Shown piece after piece: positions 7,660 through 16,245 of a stretch of 19,325 bases of DNA. The notes under the pieces are model-generated. The model worked only from the letters and a program-made list of their open reading frames with translations, searched no databases and was not told the origin of the DNA. This DNA is from HGM05232 sp036661515 (GTDB lineage: Bacteria; Bacteroidota; Bacteroidia; Bacteroidales; Muribaculaceae). Made by a program: the position numbers and the translations under genes. The first letter of the stretch is position 1, and the number at the start of each line of letters is the position of its first letter. Location: contig JAVWYO010000039.1 in NCBI GenBank assembly GCA_036661515.1, positions 1-19,325 of the forward strand, in the 5' to 3' direction.

Positions 7660-7685
7660 AACGATTAATGTATATATTTATGTTT

Positions 7686-7693
7686 CAAAGATA
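7686..7693 (-). promoter_or_regulatory. -7 promoter element for the CsgG-type operon
   Basis: The minus strand reads TATCTTTG, a perfect TAnnTTTG box, 26 nt upstream of the ATG at 7659. The -33 region is weak. As the only promoter-like site before the four overlapping genes, it probably drives the whole operon. Confidence 0.55.
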
Positions 7694-7740
7694 AAGCTTA
7701 ATATTTTATAAACCATATTTCTTTTATAAAATATTATCAT

Positions 7741-7776
7741 AAAAAAAGTGCATCTTTTGCAAGACACACTTTTTTT
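7741..7776 (-). terminator. Intrinsic terminator of the LruC-type gene
   Basis: A 10-bp outer stem (AAAAAAAGTG at 7741-7750 with CACTTTTTTT at 7767-7776) contains a smaller inner TCTT/AAGA hairpin. On the minus strand it ends in a U-run. It lies directly after the stop of the gene at 7795-9846. Confidence 0.75.
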
Positions 7777-7794
7777 AGATATTAAATGTAAATA

Positions 7795-9846
7795 TTATTT
7801 AGTCATTTTGTATATAGGAAGTTTTGCACCTTTGATAGGATTAGTATTTGTAACGTCAAATATCTTAGCGCCCTCTTCTACTCCAAAATTGAAGACACCC
7901 GTTTCCCATAAAGCAATGTTATAGCAAGTGCTGATGTTTATACCTTCTTTTGGATAAGCAAACCAGCACAATCCATTGTCTTTATAAGACATTTCATTGA
8001 AACCAGGAGAACAATCGTTTTTAGGAACATATATTTCATTTCTGTCAAATGTAACATTTACATCAGGACGAATAATATTACCATTATCAATTGCAAATGG
8101 AGCTCCATTTAGATTGTTGATTGCAACACCTACAAGTGTACCAGTAAATAAATGCTTGAAATTAAGAGAGCCTGTAACATTTAAATCTTTTACGATAATT
8201 GCACCCATTGTAGGACCTACTACATTTATGCTACTATTATCGGCATTCTTAACGCTTAATTTTTCAGCTTCTATCAAGCCATTACTCATTATATTAAAAG
8301 GAGCGGTTGACATTAATTCCATCTCTGGAGAATTAAGATATCCTTTTACGCTTATTTTTGAGCTATTTTTAGCACTTATTTTACTTGTTGCAATTAAAGA
8401 GCAATCGGAATAAACTATTGAATTATCCAAAGATGTGAGCGTTCCTACCTTCAAAGCACCATTGACAAACAATAGACTTGAATTAACTAATTTGGTTTCA
8501 TCGGCAACGGTTAATGAATTTGCAAACATTTTACTACCATCCTCTATGATAGTTAATGATTTGCTCTTTACTTCGCCAGCAACGTAAAGGATACCTCCGT
8601 TTTCGATTTCTATAACATCTGTTTCTATATTTTTATTAGTTCTTACCGTAGAACCTGTGCCAACGAACAATCGGCCATTGGTACAGTTTATAGTACCAAA
8701 ATTTGTAATATTAAGATTACGAAAAGCAGATCCAGGGACATTAAGAGTAGCACCAGGAAGCACTATGATTGGTAATTCAGAATCAAAACTAAATACGTTC
8801 TTTAATGTAAGAGATCCCTTATTCTCAATATAAATAGGAGTGTTTTTATTCCCTTCAAAATTTCCAACTATATTCACTCCTTCATTTATGACATAAGATT
8901 TTCCAGCGACTAATTGCTCACCATCTTTAACAGTTCCTAAACGAATTGCATCTTTAGGAACAACAGGTTGTGCAGGCATTGAAGCCCAATCGCTAACGTC
9001 AGGTTTTACAGCAGACCAGCCATCGGCATCGGCAATATTTTTTAATGAATTATTGCTTTTTTTGTTGTTATTGGTAGTGTTAACATCAGTCAATACATAT
9101 CCATAAGGTTTGTTATTACTATCGAGGCAAGGTAGAGCCGATTTATCATTAACAGCATTAACTGTTACATTCTTATCAACAACAATAAACCATTCAACAG
9201 TAACAGCACTTTTTATATTAGGAAGTTTTATTTGTTTTACAACTGCAAATTCGTTAAAATGCTCATCATATTTATGAGAATTTATAAATCCTGGTACACT
9301 TCCAAATAAACCAGTACGGCAATTTTCAGCTACAATCACTTCGTGTGAAGCACCATCTTGAATCCAACGGAATCCTAATTTAATGTCTTTAGTTGAACCT
9401 AAAGCAATAGGTTGAACACTAACAAAAAATTGGTCATTCTTTTGTTGGTAATTAGCATGAATTATAATATCATTATAATCATGATCTCCATTTTCTTTTG
9501 AATCTTCAAAAAGGACAGTCTGCCACAAATTGCTATAAGGCTGAGCGGCAATCCCTTCAGAGAAAACAACATCTAAGGCTTCAGTACCGCGAGAAACGGC
9601 TTCTTTGGGTATTTTTATATCAAGAGGGGTACTTGTGCGTGCAAGTAACATTCCTTTATATGACACAGTGGTGATGTATCCTTCTACAGTTTGCACAGAA
9701 TAATCGGCAGTAGTAATTAGATTACTTGCTACTTCAATTTTCTCAGGGTTTGTTTCTTTAGTCGACGTAAAATCTTCAGTGCTCACGCAACTTGCCACTG
9801 AAAGTAATGACGCAAATAAGAGTGTACAGTAAAATTTTTTTCTCAT
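7795..9846 (-). CDS. LruC-domain surface lipoprotein with beta-helix-like C-terminal region
   Basis: The 683-residue protein begins with a lipoprotein signal peptide ending SVASC (Cys20). Residues about 40-290 fit the LruC/DUF4842 type: an acidic DHDYND motif (GDHDYND at 120-126) of the kind that binds Ca2+ in DUF4114 domains, then IKLGFRWIQDG, a long beta-sandwich, and the closing NKPYGYVL (245-252) and W-x-x-V-K-P-D near 277-283. From about residue 305 to 590 the chain is a run of short beta strands with recurring N, G and S turns (for example GTINCTNGRLFVGTGSTV, then GGILYVAGEVKSKSLTI), like a parallel beta-helix. The last 80 residues are aromatic-rich and contain three cysteines. Likely cell-surface, perhaps adhesive; ligand unknown. 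It has its own promoter and terminator. Confidence 0.72.
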   Translation of the reverse strand: MRKKFYCTLLFASLLSVASCVSTEDFTSTKETNPEKIEVASNLITTADYSVQTVEGYITTVSYKGMLLARTSTPLDIKIPKEAVSRGTEALDVVFSEGIAAQPYSNLWQTVLFEDSKENGDHDYNDIIIHANYQQKNDQFFVSVQPIALGSTKDIKLGFRWIQDGASHEVIVAENCRTGLFGSVPGFINSHKYDEHFNEFAVVKQIKLPNIKSAVTVEWFIVVDKNVTVNAVNDKSALPCLDSNNKPYGYVLTDVNTTNNNKKSNNSLKNIADADGWSAVKPDVSDWASMPAQPVVPKDAIRLGTVKDGEQLVAGKSYVINEGVNIVGNFEGNKNTPIYIENKGSLTLKNVFSFDSELPIIVLPGATLNVPGSAFRNLNITNFGTINCTNGRLFVGTGSTVRTNKNIETDVIEIENGGILYVAGEVKSKSLTIIEDGSKMFANSLTVADETKLVNSSLLFVNGALKVGTLTSLDNSIVYSDCSLIATSKISAKNSSKISVKGYLNSPEMELMSTAPFNIMSNGLIEAEKLSVKNADNSSINVVGPTMGAIIVKDLNVTGSLNFKHLFTGTLVGVAINNLNGAPFAIDNGNIIRPDVNVTFDRNEIYVPKNDCSPGFNEMSYKDNGLCWFAYPKEGINISTCYNIALWETGVFNFGVEEGAKIFDVTNTNPIKGAKLPIYKMTK

Positions 9847-9901
9847 TACAATATTTGTTTTTTATTATCTATACTATTACGTATTTTTCTTAGTAACGCA
9901 A

Positions 9902-9931
9902 CAAAGGTAATAATAATGTCACAAACGGCAA
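9902..9931 (-). promoter_or_regulatory. Promoter for the LruC-type gene
   Basis: On the minus strand, TTG (complement of 9929-9931), 19 nt, then TACCTTTG (complement of 9902-9909). Both elements and the spacing match the Bacteroidota consensus. The leader before the ATG at 9846 would be about 50 nt. Confidence 0.7.
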
Positions 9932-9933
9932 TG

Positions 9934-9950
9934 AAATATTTGTAATATTT
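9934..9950. repeat. Perfect inverted repeat next to the LruC-gene promoter
   Basis: AAATATT at 9934-9940 and AATATTT at 9944-9950 flank TGT. The site touches the upstream side of the -33 element at 9929-9931, a usual place for an activator or repressor. It is AT-rich, so chance is a real alternative. Confidence 0.35.
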
Positions 9951-10010
9951 TTACATAAAATACTGACTTCTTTCACATTAAAAGGAATTTACGCTACTTT
10001 ATGGAGCATA

Positions 10011-10048
10011 AAAAAGGCAGCCATCGTGCATAAACAGAGGGCTGCCTT
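10011..10048 (-). terminator. Intrinsic terminator of gdhA
   Basis: A 9-bp GC-rich stem (AAGGCAGCC at 10014-10022 with GGCTGCCTT at 10040-10048) is followed on the minus strand by a run of U. It starts 21 nt after the gdhA stop. Confidence 0.85.
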
Positions 10049-10068
10049 GATATTATTATTCGTATTTA

Positions 10069-11403
10069 TTAAATTATGCCTTGTGCCATCATAGCTTTAG
10101 CTACTTTCATAAATCCAGCAACATTTGCACCTTTTACATAATTGATGTAACCATCGGATTGCTTTCCATAAAGTTCACATTGTTTGTGAATATCTGCCAT
10201 GATTCCTTTGAGCTTTTTATCAACTTCTTCGGCACTCCAAAGCAATTTTTGAGAGTTTTGTGCCATTTCAAGGCCAGATACCGAAACGCCACCAGCATTA
10301 GCAGCTTTTCCCGGAGCATATAAAATCTTAGCATTAAGAAATTCATGAACAGCATCGGGCGTAGAAGGCATGTTAGCACCTTCAGATACAGCAATAACGC
10401 CATTAGATAGAAGAGTGCGAGCATCGTCACCATCAAGTTCATTTTGTGTGGCAGATGGCATAGCGATATCACACTTGACACTCCAAGGACGACCACCGTC
10501 AAAATATTGGCAATTATATTCTTCTGCAAATTCTTTGATGCGTCCGCGATATATATTTTTTAATTTAAATATGAAATCGAGTTGCTCTTGTGAGATTCCT
10601 TCTGGAACATATATAGTACCATTTGAGTCACTCATCGTTACAACTTTTGCGCCAAGACTAAGCAACTTTTGTGCGGTGAAAGTGGCAACATTACCAGAAC
10701 CAGAAATTGCTACAACCTTATTTTTGATATCAATACCCTTAACAGCAAGCATATTTAATAGGAAATACACATTGCCATATCCAGTGGCTTCTGGACGGAT
10801 TCGAGAACCGCCAAATTCAATACCTTTTCCCGTAAATGTTCCTGTATTTTCGTGAGCTAATTTCTTATACATACCATACATGTAACCAACTTCGCGTCCT
10901 CCAACGCCAATGTCACCAGCAGGGACATCTGTATCGGGACCTATGTGGCGCCATAGCTCAGAGATAAATGCTTGACAGAATCGCATTATTTCCATATCTG
11001 ATTTACCCTTAGGGCTGAAATCGGAACCACCTTTGCCCCCACCCATTGCGAGGGTTGTGAGTGAATTTTTAAATGTTTGCTCAAAAGCGAGAAACTTTAA
11101 TATTGATTGATTGACAGATGAGTGAAAACGAATACCACCTTTATAAGGACCTATTGCGTTATTATGCTGAATGCGATAGCCCATATTATTTTGGACTTTT
11201 CCTTTATCATCAACCCAAGATACGCGGAATGAAAATATACGATCAGGAATGCACAGGCGTTCTATTAAATTATATCTTTCAAACTCAGGATGTTCGTTAT
11301 AAGCATCTTCAATAGTAGCTAAAACCTCTTCTACTGCTTGCAGGTACTCAGGTTCATTGGGGAAACGACGCTTTAGGTCATTTAATACTTCGTTAGCTTT
11401 CAT
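10069..11403 (-). CDS. gdhA: NADP-type glutamate dehydrogenase
   Basis: This 444-residue cytoplasmic enzyme interconverts 2-oxoglutarate plus ammonia and glutamate and is the main ammonia-assimilating route in many gut Bacteroidales. Substrate-site residues are seen in GPYKGGIRFH (K88) and GGGKGGSDF (catalytic K124), with D164 in PAGDIGVGG. The nucleotide-binding domain shows the glycine-rich GSGNVA at 235-240. Length and sequence match the hexameric small-subunit class; use of NADP(H) is inferred from that class rather than proved. The start is chosen because MKANEVLNDLKRRFP is the usual family N-terminus, and a TACATTTG -7 box lies 46 nt upstream. It is a single-gene unit with its own terminator. 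Confidence 0.96.
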   Translation of the reverse strand: MKANEVLNDLKRRFPNEPEYLQAVEEVLATIEDAYNEHPEFERYNLIERLCIPDRIFSFRVSWVDDKGKVQNNMGYRIQHNNAIGPYKGGIRFHSSVNQSILKFLAFEQTFKNSLTTLAMGGGKGGSDFSPKGKSDMEIMRFCQAFISELWRHIGPDTDVPAGDIGVGGREVGYMYGMYKKLAHENTGTFTGKGIEFGGSRIRPEATGYGNVYFLLNMLAVKGIDIKNKVVAISGSGNVATFTAQKLLSLGAKVVTMSDSNGTIYVPEGISQEQLDFIFKLKNIYRGRIKEFAEEYNCQYFDGGRPWSVKCDIAMPSATQNELDGDDARTLLSNGVIAVSEGANMPSTPDAVHEFLNAKILYAPGKAANAGGVSVSGLEMAQNSQKLLWSAEEVDKKLKGIMADIHKQCELYGKQSDGYINYVKGANVAGFMKVAKAMMAQGII

Positions 11404-11449
11404 TTTTTGTTTGTTTTTTTATCAAAATATAATCATTTCTATCACGCCA

Positions 11450-11457
11450 CAAATGTA
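11450..11457 (-). promoter_or_regulatory. -7 promoter element for gdhA
   Basis: The minus strand reads TACATTTG, a perfect TAnnTTTG box, 46 nt before the ATG at 11403. No clear -33 element is found at the usual distance. Confidence 0.5.
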
Positions 11458-11563
11458 ATGAAAAGTTTTTGATTAAAATACCATTTTATTCATTTTTTCT
11501 TTAGAAAAATAGACTATTAACACCAAACAACCTATTTTGATGGATAAATGCTATTATTTAGCC

Positions 11564-14533
11564 CTATTTGGTATCAATAGATTTATACAACCTTTCAAAA
11601 ATACGTGGGCGAATATCGAGTTTACTAAAAGCATGATTATTACGAGACGGACACACTCTATTACATAAAAAGATGTATATCAACTGATTTTGTGGATCAA
11701 CCCAAAAGCAAGTTCCTGTAAAACCAAGATGCCCAAATGTAGATGGCGTGGCTTGTGCACATGTAGGGGAATCGTCATCGTTCTTTTTATCGGGCTTATC
11801 AAAGCCTAATCCACGACGGGAATTAGGGCTTTTTACAGTAGTAAATAATGTAACAACTCTTTGCGATAAAATTCTTTCGCCACCATATATGCCACCATTT
11901 AGCCACATTTGGCATAATTTAGCAAGGTCATTTGCATTTGAAAATAGCCCTGCATTCCCTTGTACGCCTCCCGAGAAGCATGCAAGTTCATCATGAACAT
12001 ATCCGTGCATTTTTTGACGGCGAAGTAGATTGTCTTGCTCGGTTACCGCAATTTGCGAAGGATTAAAACGAGAAAGAGGAGAATAAAGAGTGTGATTAGC
12101 GCCAAGCGGAGCAAATATAGTTCTATCGACATATTTATTGTGGGCTTCATGCGTGACATTTTCCTCAATATTCATTAGCAAGCAAAAATTTAGGCAACTG
12201 TAATTATACCTTTTGTTTGATCTCAGTTTTGCATGATAAATATTATTCATTATTGTATCGTAAGTTGTACGATTCCCATAAATATTATCACAAATTTTCA
12301 AATTAAATTTCTCGGATTGTCGAGAAGATAATATATCTGACCTCAAACGAGCATTATGGTTGCCATAAGTGTTTCCATCAACTAATACCGAATAGGTGTT
12401 GTCTTTTTTTTTACTAAATAGAGGCTTTTTAAAAGATGTGGAATCGAGCATTATGTTATACATATTAAGCGATGCAGGCATTCCAGTTTCATGAAATAAT
12501 AAATTGCGTATCGATATTTGCGATTTATCAGTACCTCTAAGTTGCTTTATATATTTAGATGCTTTATCATCAATATTAAGCAATCCAGCATCATAAGCAG
12601 CCATAATACCTGGCAATGTGCCTGTGGCTTTACTCACTGAGGCGAGGTCATAAAGAGTTTCTACATTAACGTTGGTACTGCCTGTATTATTTATATTTCC
12701 ATAGCTATTATTGCAAATCACCTTCCCATTTCGAGCAACGAGCACCTGGCAACCAGGAAATGCGCCACTTTGCACTCCAGCATTTGCGATTGAATCTATA
12801 AAGGTTATTAATGTGCTATTTACTCCCACCTCTTCGGGAACTGTATATCCAAGCCTTGTTGCTTTATATGCAATGCCAGTGCCAGTTTTGGCAACCTTTT
12901 CGATTGTAACTGGTAGCTTTCCACTTACATTTATTCCTCCATATAATGCCTGAGCTGCATAGCTTTGGGCGATATTACAATCGTCATAGGCAATCACTGG
13001 AGATACGTTATTCTGGTTTAGAATATCGCTAAAAGCAACGAGTTTATAAGGGCTTGTGAAGAAGACAGGAACCACATTTTTGCAATTTTTAGCTATACTT
13101 TTAAGAGCTTCACAAGACTCGGCATTGTCGTTGTAAATTTCGACTATTGCAGTGTCGAATGTACCTAATTTATCATTTGAAATGTTTGAGTATCCAATAA
13201 CTTGTGTAGCAGAATATAGCGCACAGGTCTTTTGAAATTCAGTGCTTGAGTCGGTTCCTAATGAGATTACTACAATCTTATTATTAGCTAAGCTGTGGAT
13301 TGGTAAAATGTTATTTCGGTTTTTAATCACGGTAATTGCACCAGCATATAGCCTATTTATCAACGATGTGGCTTTTGGAGAATCCACATCAGCGACAGCA
13401 TTTTCAACAGCAATTTTTTGAGGCTTATTAAGCTCTAAGACATATTTATATTGAAGCATCTTTCTACACTTTGCCTCAATCATCGATTGACTTATTTCAC
13501 CCGCTTTAATTGCTCGTTCAATATCATCTATTTCCTTAGTGACATTTGTTGGCGATAGTAGCACATCATTGCCTGCAAGCAGAGCTTTTACACAATTTAA
13601 ATCGCCATTGCTAACACCTTTCATTCCTAAGGCATCAGTAAAAATAAGCCCGTTAAACTTAAATTTATTTTTAAGAAGTTTTGTAACAATAGGGTTTGAA
13701 AGCGAAGATGGTGTTTCGGAGTTATCAAGAGCTGGAATATTTAAATGCCCAACAAGCATGCCCGAAAGCCCAGCTTTGATATATTGATTAAATGGGGATA
13801 GATGCACCAAGTTTAGCTCCATTATGCCGCATTCAACGACTGGCAATGTCTTATGTGAATCTTCAGAAGTGGAGCCATGTCCAGGGAAATGCTTTGCAAC
13901 CGACATCACTCCTCCATCTTCAAGCCCCTTTGAATATGCAATGCCTTTGCGCGTAACCGATTCAGGAGAATCGCCAAATGAACGGTATCCAATAACGGGA
14001 TTTTTAGAATTCGTATTGACATCAAGTACTGGTGCAAAATTAACGTGTATTCCAAGTCGTCGACATTCACGCGCTACCTCAGCACCATATTCATATAATA
14101 GTCTATCATCGGAAATAGCTCCAAGAATCATATTTTTAGGAAATTTCGGAGCATCGGGCATGCGCATCGATGGTCCCCATTCACCGTCAAGGGTAATCAA
14201 TAATGGTGTGTTACTTATCGACTGTGCATAATTAGTGACAAGGACATGTTCGGTAATTGTTCCCTTTGACAATAACAGTCCACCAACTTTGTCACGCTCA
14301 ACATATTGTATTATATTGTTTTTACAAATATCTGAACTGTTTGGCTGAACTACCATGACAATGAGTTGCGCAATCTTTTCACGTGGCGTTAGGGTATTCA
14401 TCTTAAGGTCAACCCATTCATTCATAGCCTGTTTATTGGCTCTATTATATAGATTTGGAATTTTGGCTTGCGTTGTAACCAAAAAAGAACAAAAAATTGC
14501 AAATACTACCCCAATACATTTTATGTGTTTCAT
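11564..14533 (-). CDS. GH3 beta-N-acetylhexosaminidase fused to a serine hydrolase (beta-lactamase-like)
   Basis: The 989-residue protein has a signal peptide (likely cut after TTQA, residue 23), a GH3 domain (about 35-360), a middle domain (about 385-560) and a beta-lactamase-like domain (about 585-985). GH3 catalysis is of NagZ type: AKHFPGHGST followed by D225 and H227 of the Asp-His dyad, and nucleophile D300 in FTDALGMKG. In the C-terminal domain the nucleophile motif is S632-V-S-K635, the third motif is HLGFTGT, and the Tyr motif reads Y778-S-C. The expected role is periplasmic or surface trimming of peptidoglycan fragments, one domain cutting the GlcNAc link and the other possibly acting on peptide or ester bonds. 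It starts 15 nt after the 5'-nucleotidase stop, with AAGGA just before the ATG, so it is in the same operon. Confidence 0.9.
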   Translation of the reverse strand: MKHIKCIGVVFAIFCSFLVTTQAKIPNLYNRANKQAMNEWVDLKMNTLTPREKIAQLIVMVVQPNSSDICKNNIIQYVERDKVGGLLLSKGTITEHVLVTNYAQSISNTPLLITLDGEWGPSMRMPDAPKFPKNMILGAISDDRLLYEYGAEVARECRRLGIHVNFAPVLDVNTNSKNPVIGYRSFGDSPESVTRKGIAYSKGLEDGGVMSVAKHFPGHGSTSEDSHKTLPVVECGIMELNLVHLSPFNQYIKAGLSGMLVGHLNIPALDNSETPSSLSNPIVTKLLKNKFKFNGLIFTDALGMKGVSNGDLNCVKALLAGNDVLLSPTNVTKEIDDIERAIKAGEISQSMIEAKCRKMLQYKYVLELNKPQKIAVENAVADVDSPKATSLINRLYAGAITVIKNRNNILPIHSLANNKIVVISLGTDSSTEFQKTCALYSATQVIGYSNISNDKLGTFDTAIVEIYNDNAESCEALKSIAKNCKNVVPVFFTSPYKLVAFSDILNQNNVSPVIAYDDCNIAQSYAAQALYGGINVSGKLPVTIEKVAKTGTGIAYKATRLGYTVPEEVGVNSTLITFIDSIANAGVQSGAFPGCQVLVARNGKVICNNSYGNINNTGSTNVNVETLYDLASVSKATGTLPGIMAAYDAGLLNIDDKASKYIKQLRGTDKSQISIRNLLFHETGMPASLNMYNIMLDSTSFKKPLFSKKKDNTYSVLVDGNTYGNHNARLRSDILSSRQSEKFNLKICDNIYGNRTTYDTIMNNIYHAKLRSNKRYNYSCLNFCLLMNIEENVTHEAHNKYVDRTIFAPLGANHTLYSPLSRFNPSQIAVTEQDNLLRRQKMHGYVHDELACFSGGVQGNAGLFSNANDLAKLCQMWLNGGIYGGERILSQRVVTLFTTVKSPNSRRGLGFDKPDKKNDDDSPTCAQATPSTFGHLGFTGTCFWVDPQNQLIYIFLCNRVCPSRNNHAFSKLDIRPRIFERLYKSIDTK

Positions 14534-14548
14534 TTTATCCTTATAATT

Positions 14549-16069
14549 TTAATCTACCTCATACATTCTACTCTCATCGCTTGCATCTATTAATTTTCCT
14601 TTTTTCGTTAGGCTTTTCACATATTTGAGCATTAACTCACCAAAACGATATTCAGATGTAGCAATTATCTTTCCATTTTTGAAAGATGCCATGTAATCGC
14701 CACCTTTGGCAAGATAATCGAGTGTGGCAATGGTGTAATATTTATTTTTATTTATTTTTTCGCCATTCAATTTTGCACTAACGATTTTGTCTTTTTCATC
14801 ATCATAACACACCTTTAATCCTTTGCTAATAGCATCGCCATTACGCACTGTCATTATTTTTAGACCTGCAAGAATGTCTGAGCCCTTAATGCGCATCACT
14901 ACGAGCTTATTGTCAAATGGAAACATCATCTCGACAAGCCCAAGTGATATATTTCCCTTTGGCATTGACTGGCGAATACCGCCTTTGTTCATAATAGAGA
15001 AATCCACTTTCTCAGTGGTCATCTCTTGCGCAAGTTCTACGGCAGCATCGGCAACAAAATTGGTTAAGGCTCCTAATCGCCCATTTGACATAGCCTTTTT
15101 GGAAGTCGCAACTGTTGTATTTAGGAGTATTTGGACAGGCTCACTATAAGGTTTCAGCCATGCTTCTAACGACTTATCAATACGATTATCTAAACGCTTA
15201 TCAACAGGTATTAATGAATACTTTGATGTTAAATCATCGAGGTCAATATCAACATATCCGAGATTTTTTCCTGCTCTGCCCGTTTGGCAGATTAGCACAT
15301 TTTTTCCGTCCGCATTTTTCACATTCCAATCAACACTCTTTTTTGCATTTGGATCAATCACAGTATGAGAATGCCCACCAAGAATAATGTCTATATTTTT
15401 ACTTTTTTGAGCCATTTCTATGTCATAGGGCATCTCTTTTTTATCAGCAGCATAACCAATATGTGAAATTACGACTGTCAAATCGACATTTTTATCTTTT
15501 TTGAGCATCGTAGCAATAGAATCGGCAATAACAATTGCATTTCTATATTTAAGTCCTATACATTTATCGTCCGAAATCATTCCATCGGGGTTTAAATTGA
15601 TGCCAATAAATCCCACCTTTTTCCCATTATATTCCTTTATTATATAAGGTAGAAATTCGCCCTCTAATTTTGTGCCTTTAAAATCATAATTAGCAGATAA
15701 CTTGGTGGCATTTAATTTTTTGTAAAATGTGGCAATACTGTCAATACCTATATCAAACTCATGATTACCAAGAATTTGAATATCATATTTCAGACTATCC
15801 ATTAATTGAAATTCAACTTTTCCGCCAAATTTAGAGAAATATAGCGTACCCTGCACTGCATCGCCAGCATCAATAAGCACTACATTTTTTTGAGCATTAC
15901 GAACGCTATCAATAAGTACTTTACGCCTTAGGATTCCCCCTTTGCCATCAAAATCGGGATCAATCTGGCTATGGGTATCATTAGTCTGCAACAATATAAG
16001 ATGTTCGCCACACGTGCCAGTCACAAAGCATATTAAAGCAATAGATAAAGCTAAAAAAATCTTTTTCAT
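14549..16069 (-). CDS. UshA-like 5'-nucleotidase / metallophosphatase
   Basis: The protein is 506 residues from the preferred start at 16069, where MKKIFLALSIALICF begins a proper signal peptide; an in-frame ATG at 16150 would add 27 residues without signal character and would include the predicted promoter. The N-terminal calcineurin-like metallophosphatase domain shows the metal-binding set D31-T-H33, D67-A-G-D70, G-N102-H103-E104, an SHIGY stretch and a GGHSHT stretch. The C-terminal 5'-nucleotidase domain carries NKGGIR at 361-366 and MFPFDNKLVV. It should release nucleosides and phosphate from extracytoplasmic nucleotides. Both domains are in one chain. The GH3/serine-hydrolase gene follows after 15 nt. 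Confidence 0.9.
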   Translation of the reverse strand: MKKIFLALSIALICFVTGTCGEHLILLQTNDTHSQIDPDFDGKGGILRRKVLIDSVRNAQKNVVLIDAGDAVQGTLYFSKFGGKVEFQLMDSLKYDIQILGNHEFDIGIDSIATFYKKLNATKLSANYDFKGTKLEGEFLPYIIKEYNGKKVGFIGINLNPDGMISDDKCIGLKYRNAIVIADSIATMLKKDKNVDLTVVISHIGYAADKKEMPYDIEMAQKSKNIDIILGGHSHTVIDPNAKKSVDWNVKNADGKNVLICQTGRAGKNLGYVDIDLDDLTSKYSLIPVDKRLDNRIDKSLEAWLKPYSEPVQILLNTTVATSKKAMSNGRLGALTNFVADAAVELAQEMTTEKVDFSIMNKGGIRQSMPKGNISLGLVEMMFPFDNKLVVMRIKGSDILAGLKIMTVRNGDAISKGLKVCYDDEKDKIVSAKLNGEKINKNKYYTIATLDYLAKGGDYMASFKNGKIIATSEYRFGELMLKYVKSLTKKGKLIDASDESRMYEVD

Positions 16070-16116
16070 TATAGTAAATTTATTGTTATTTTTAGAAACT
16101 GTTTTATTATAATTTA

Positions 16117-16147
16117 CGAATTTAGTGAATAACAAAAGTTTTCGCAA
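16117..16147 (-). promoter_or_regulatory. Probable promoter for the 5'-nucleotidase operon
   Basis: On the minus strand: TTG (complement of 16145-16147), 20 nt, then TAAATTCG (complement of 16117-16124). The -7 box has one mismatch to TAnnTTTG. The position 47 nt before the ATG at 16069 supports that start over the one at 16150. Confidence 0.5.
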
Positions 16148-16172
16148 CATTTTTTGTGGAATAATTCTTTTG

Positions 16173-16205
16173 TTTTACTTATTAGCATTATTTTATATAT
16201 CTTCG
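16173..16205 (+). promoter_or_regulatory. Possible promoter for the OPT transporter
   Basis: TATCTTCG at 16198-16205 resembles TAnnTTTG with one mismatch, with TTTTA at 16173-16177 spaced by 20 nt. The start codon follows 40 nt later. The -33 part is weak. Confidence 0.4.
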
Positions 16206-16245
16206 CAATCTAAATTAAAAATTAATTTACATATATATACACGTT

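Noticed and set aside
7997..8413. 138-codon open frame on the plus strand
   Set aside because: It is antisense within the LruC-type gene, has no promoter or family signs, and is explained by the composition of the real gene.
10134..10529. 131-codon minus-strand frame
   Set aside because: It lies inside gdhA in another frame on the same strand; the gdhA frame has all catalytic motifs.
10370..10855. 161-codon plus-strand frame
   Set aside because: Antisense shadow of gdhA with no recognisable domain.
11522..11572. ACCAAA / TTTGGT inverted repeat after the GH3 gene as a terminator
   Set aside because: Only 6 bp with a loop of about 40 nt, overlapping the stop codon, and no U-run; too weak to call.
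16070..16150. Upstream ATG at 16150 as start of the 5'-nucleotidase
   Set aside because: The 27 extra residues lack signal-peptide character and overlap the predicted promoter; the ATG at 16069 begins a normal signal peptide.
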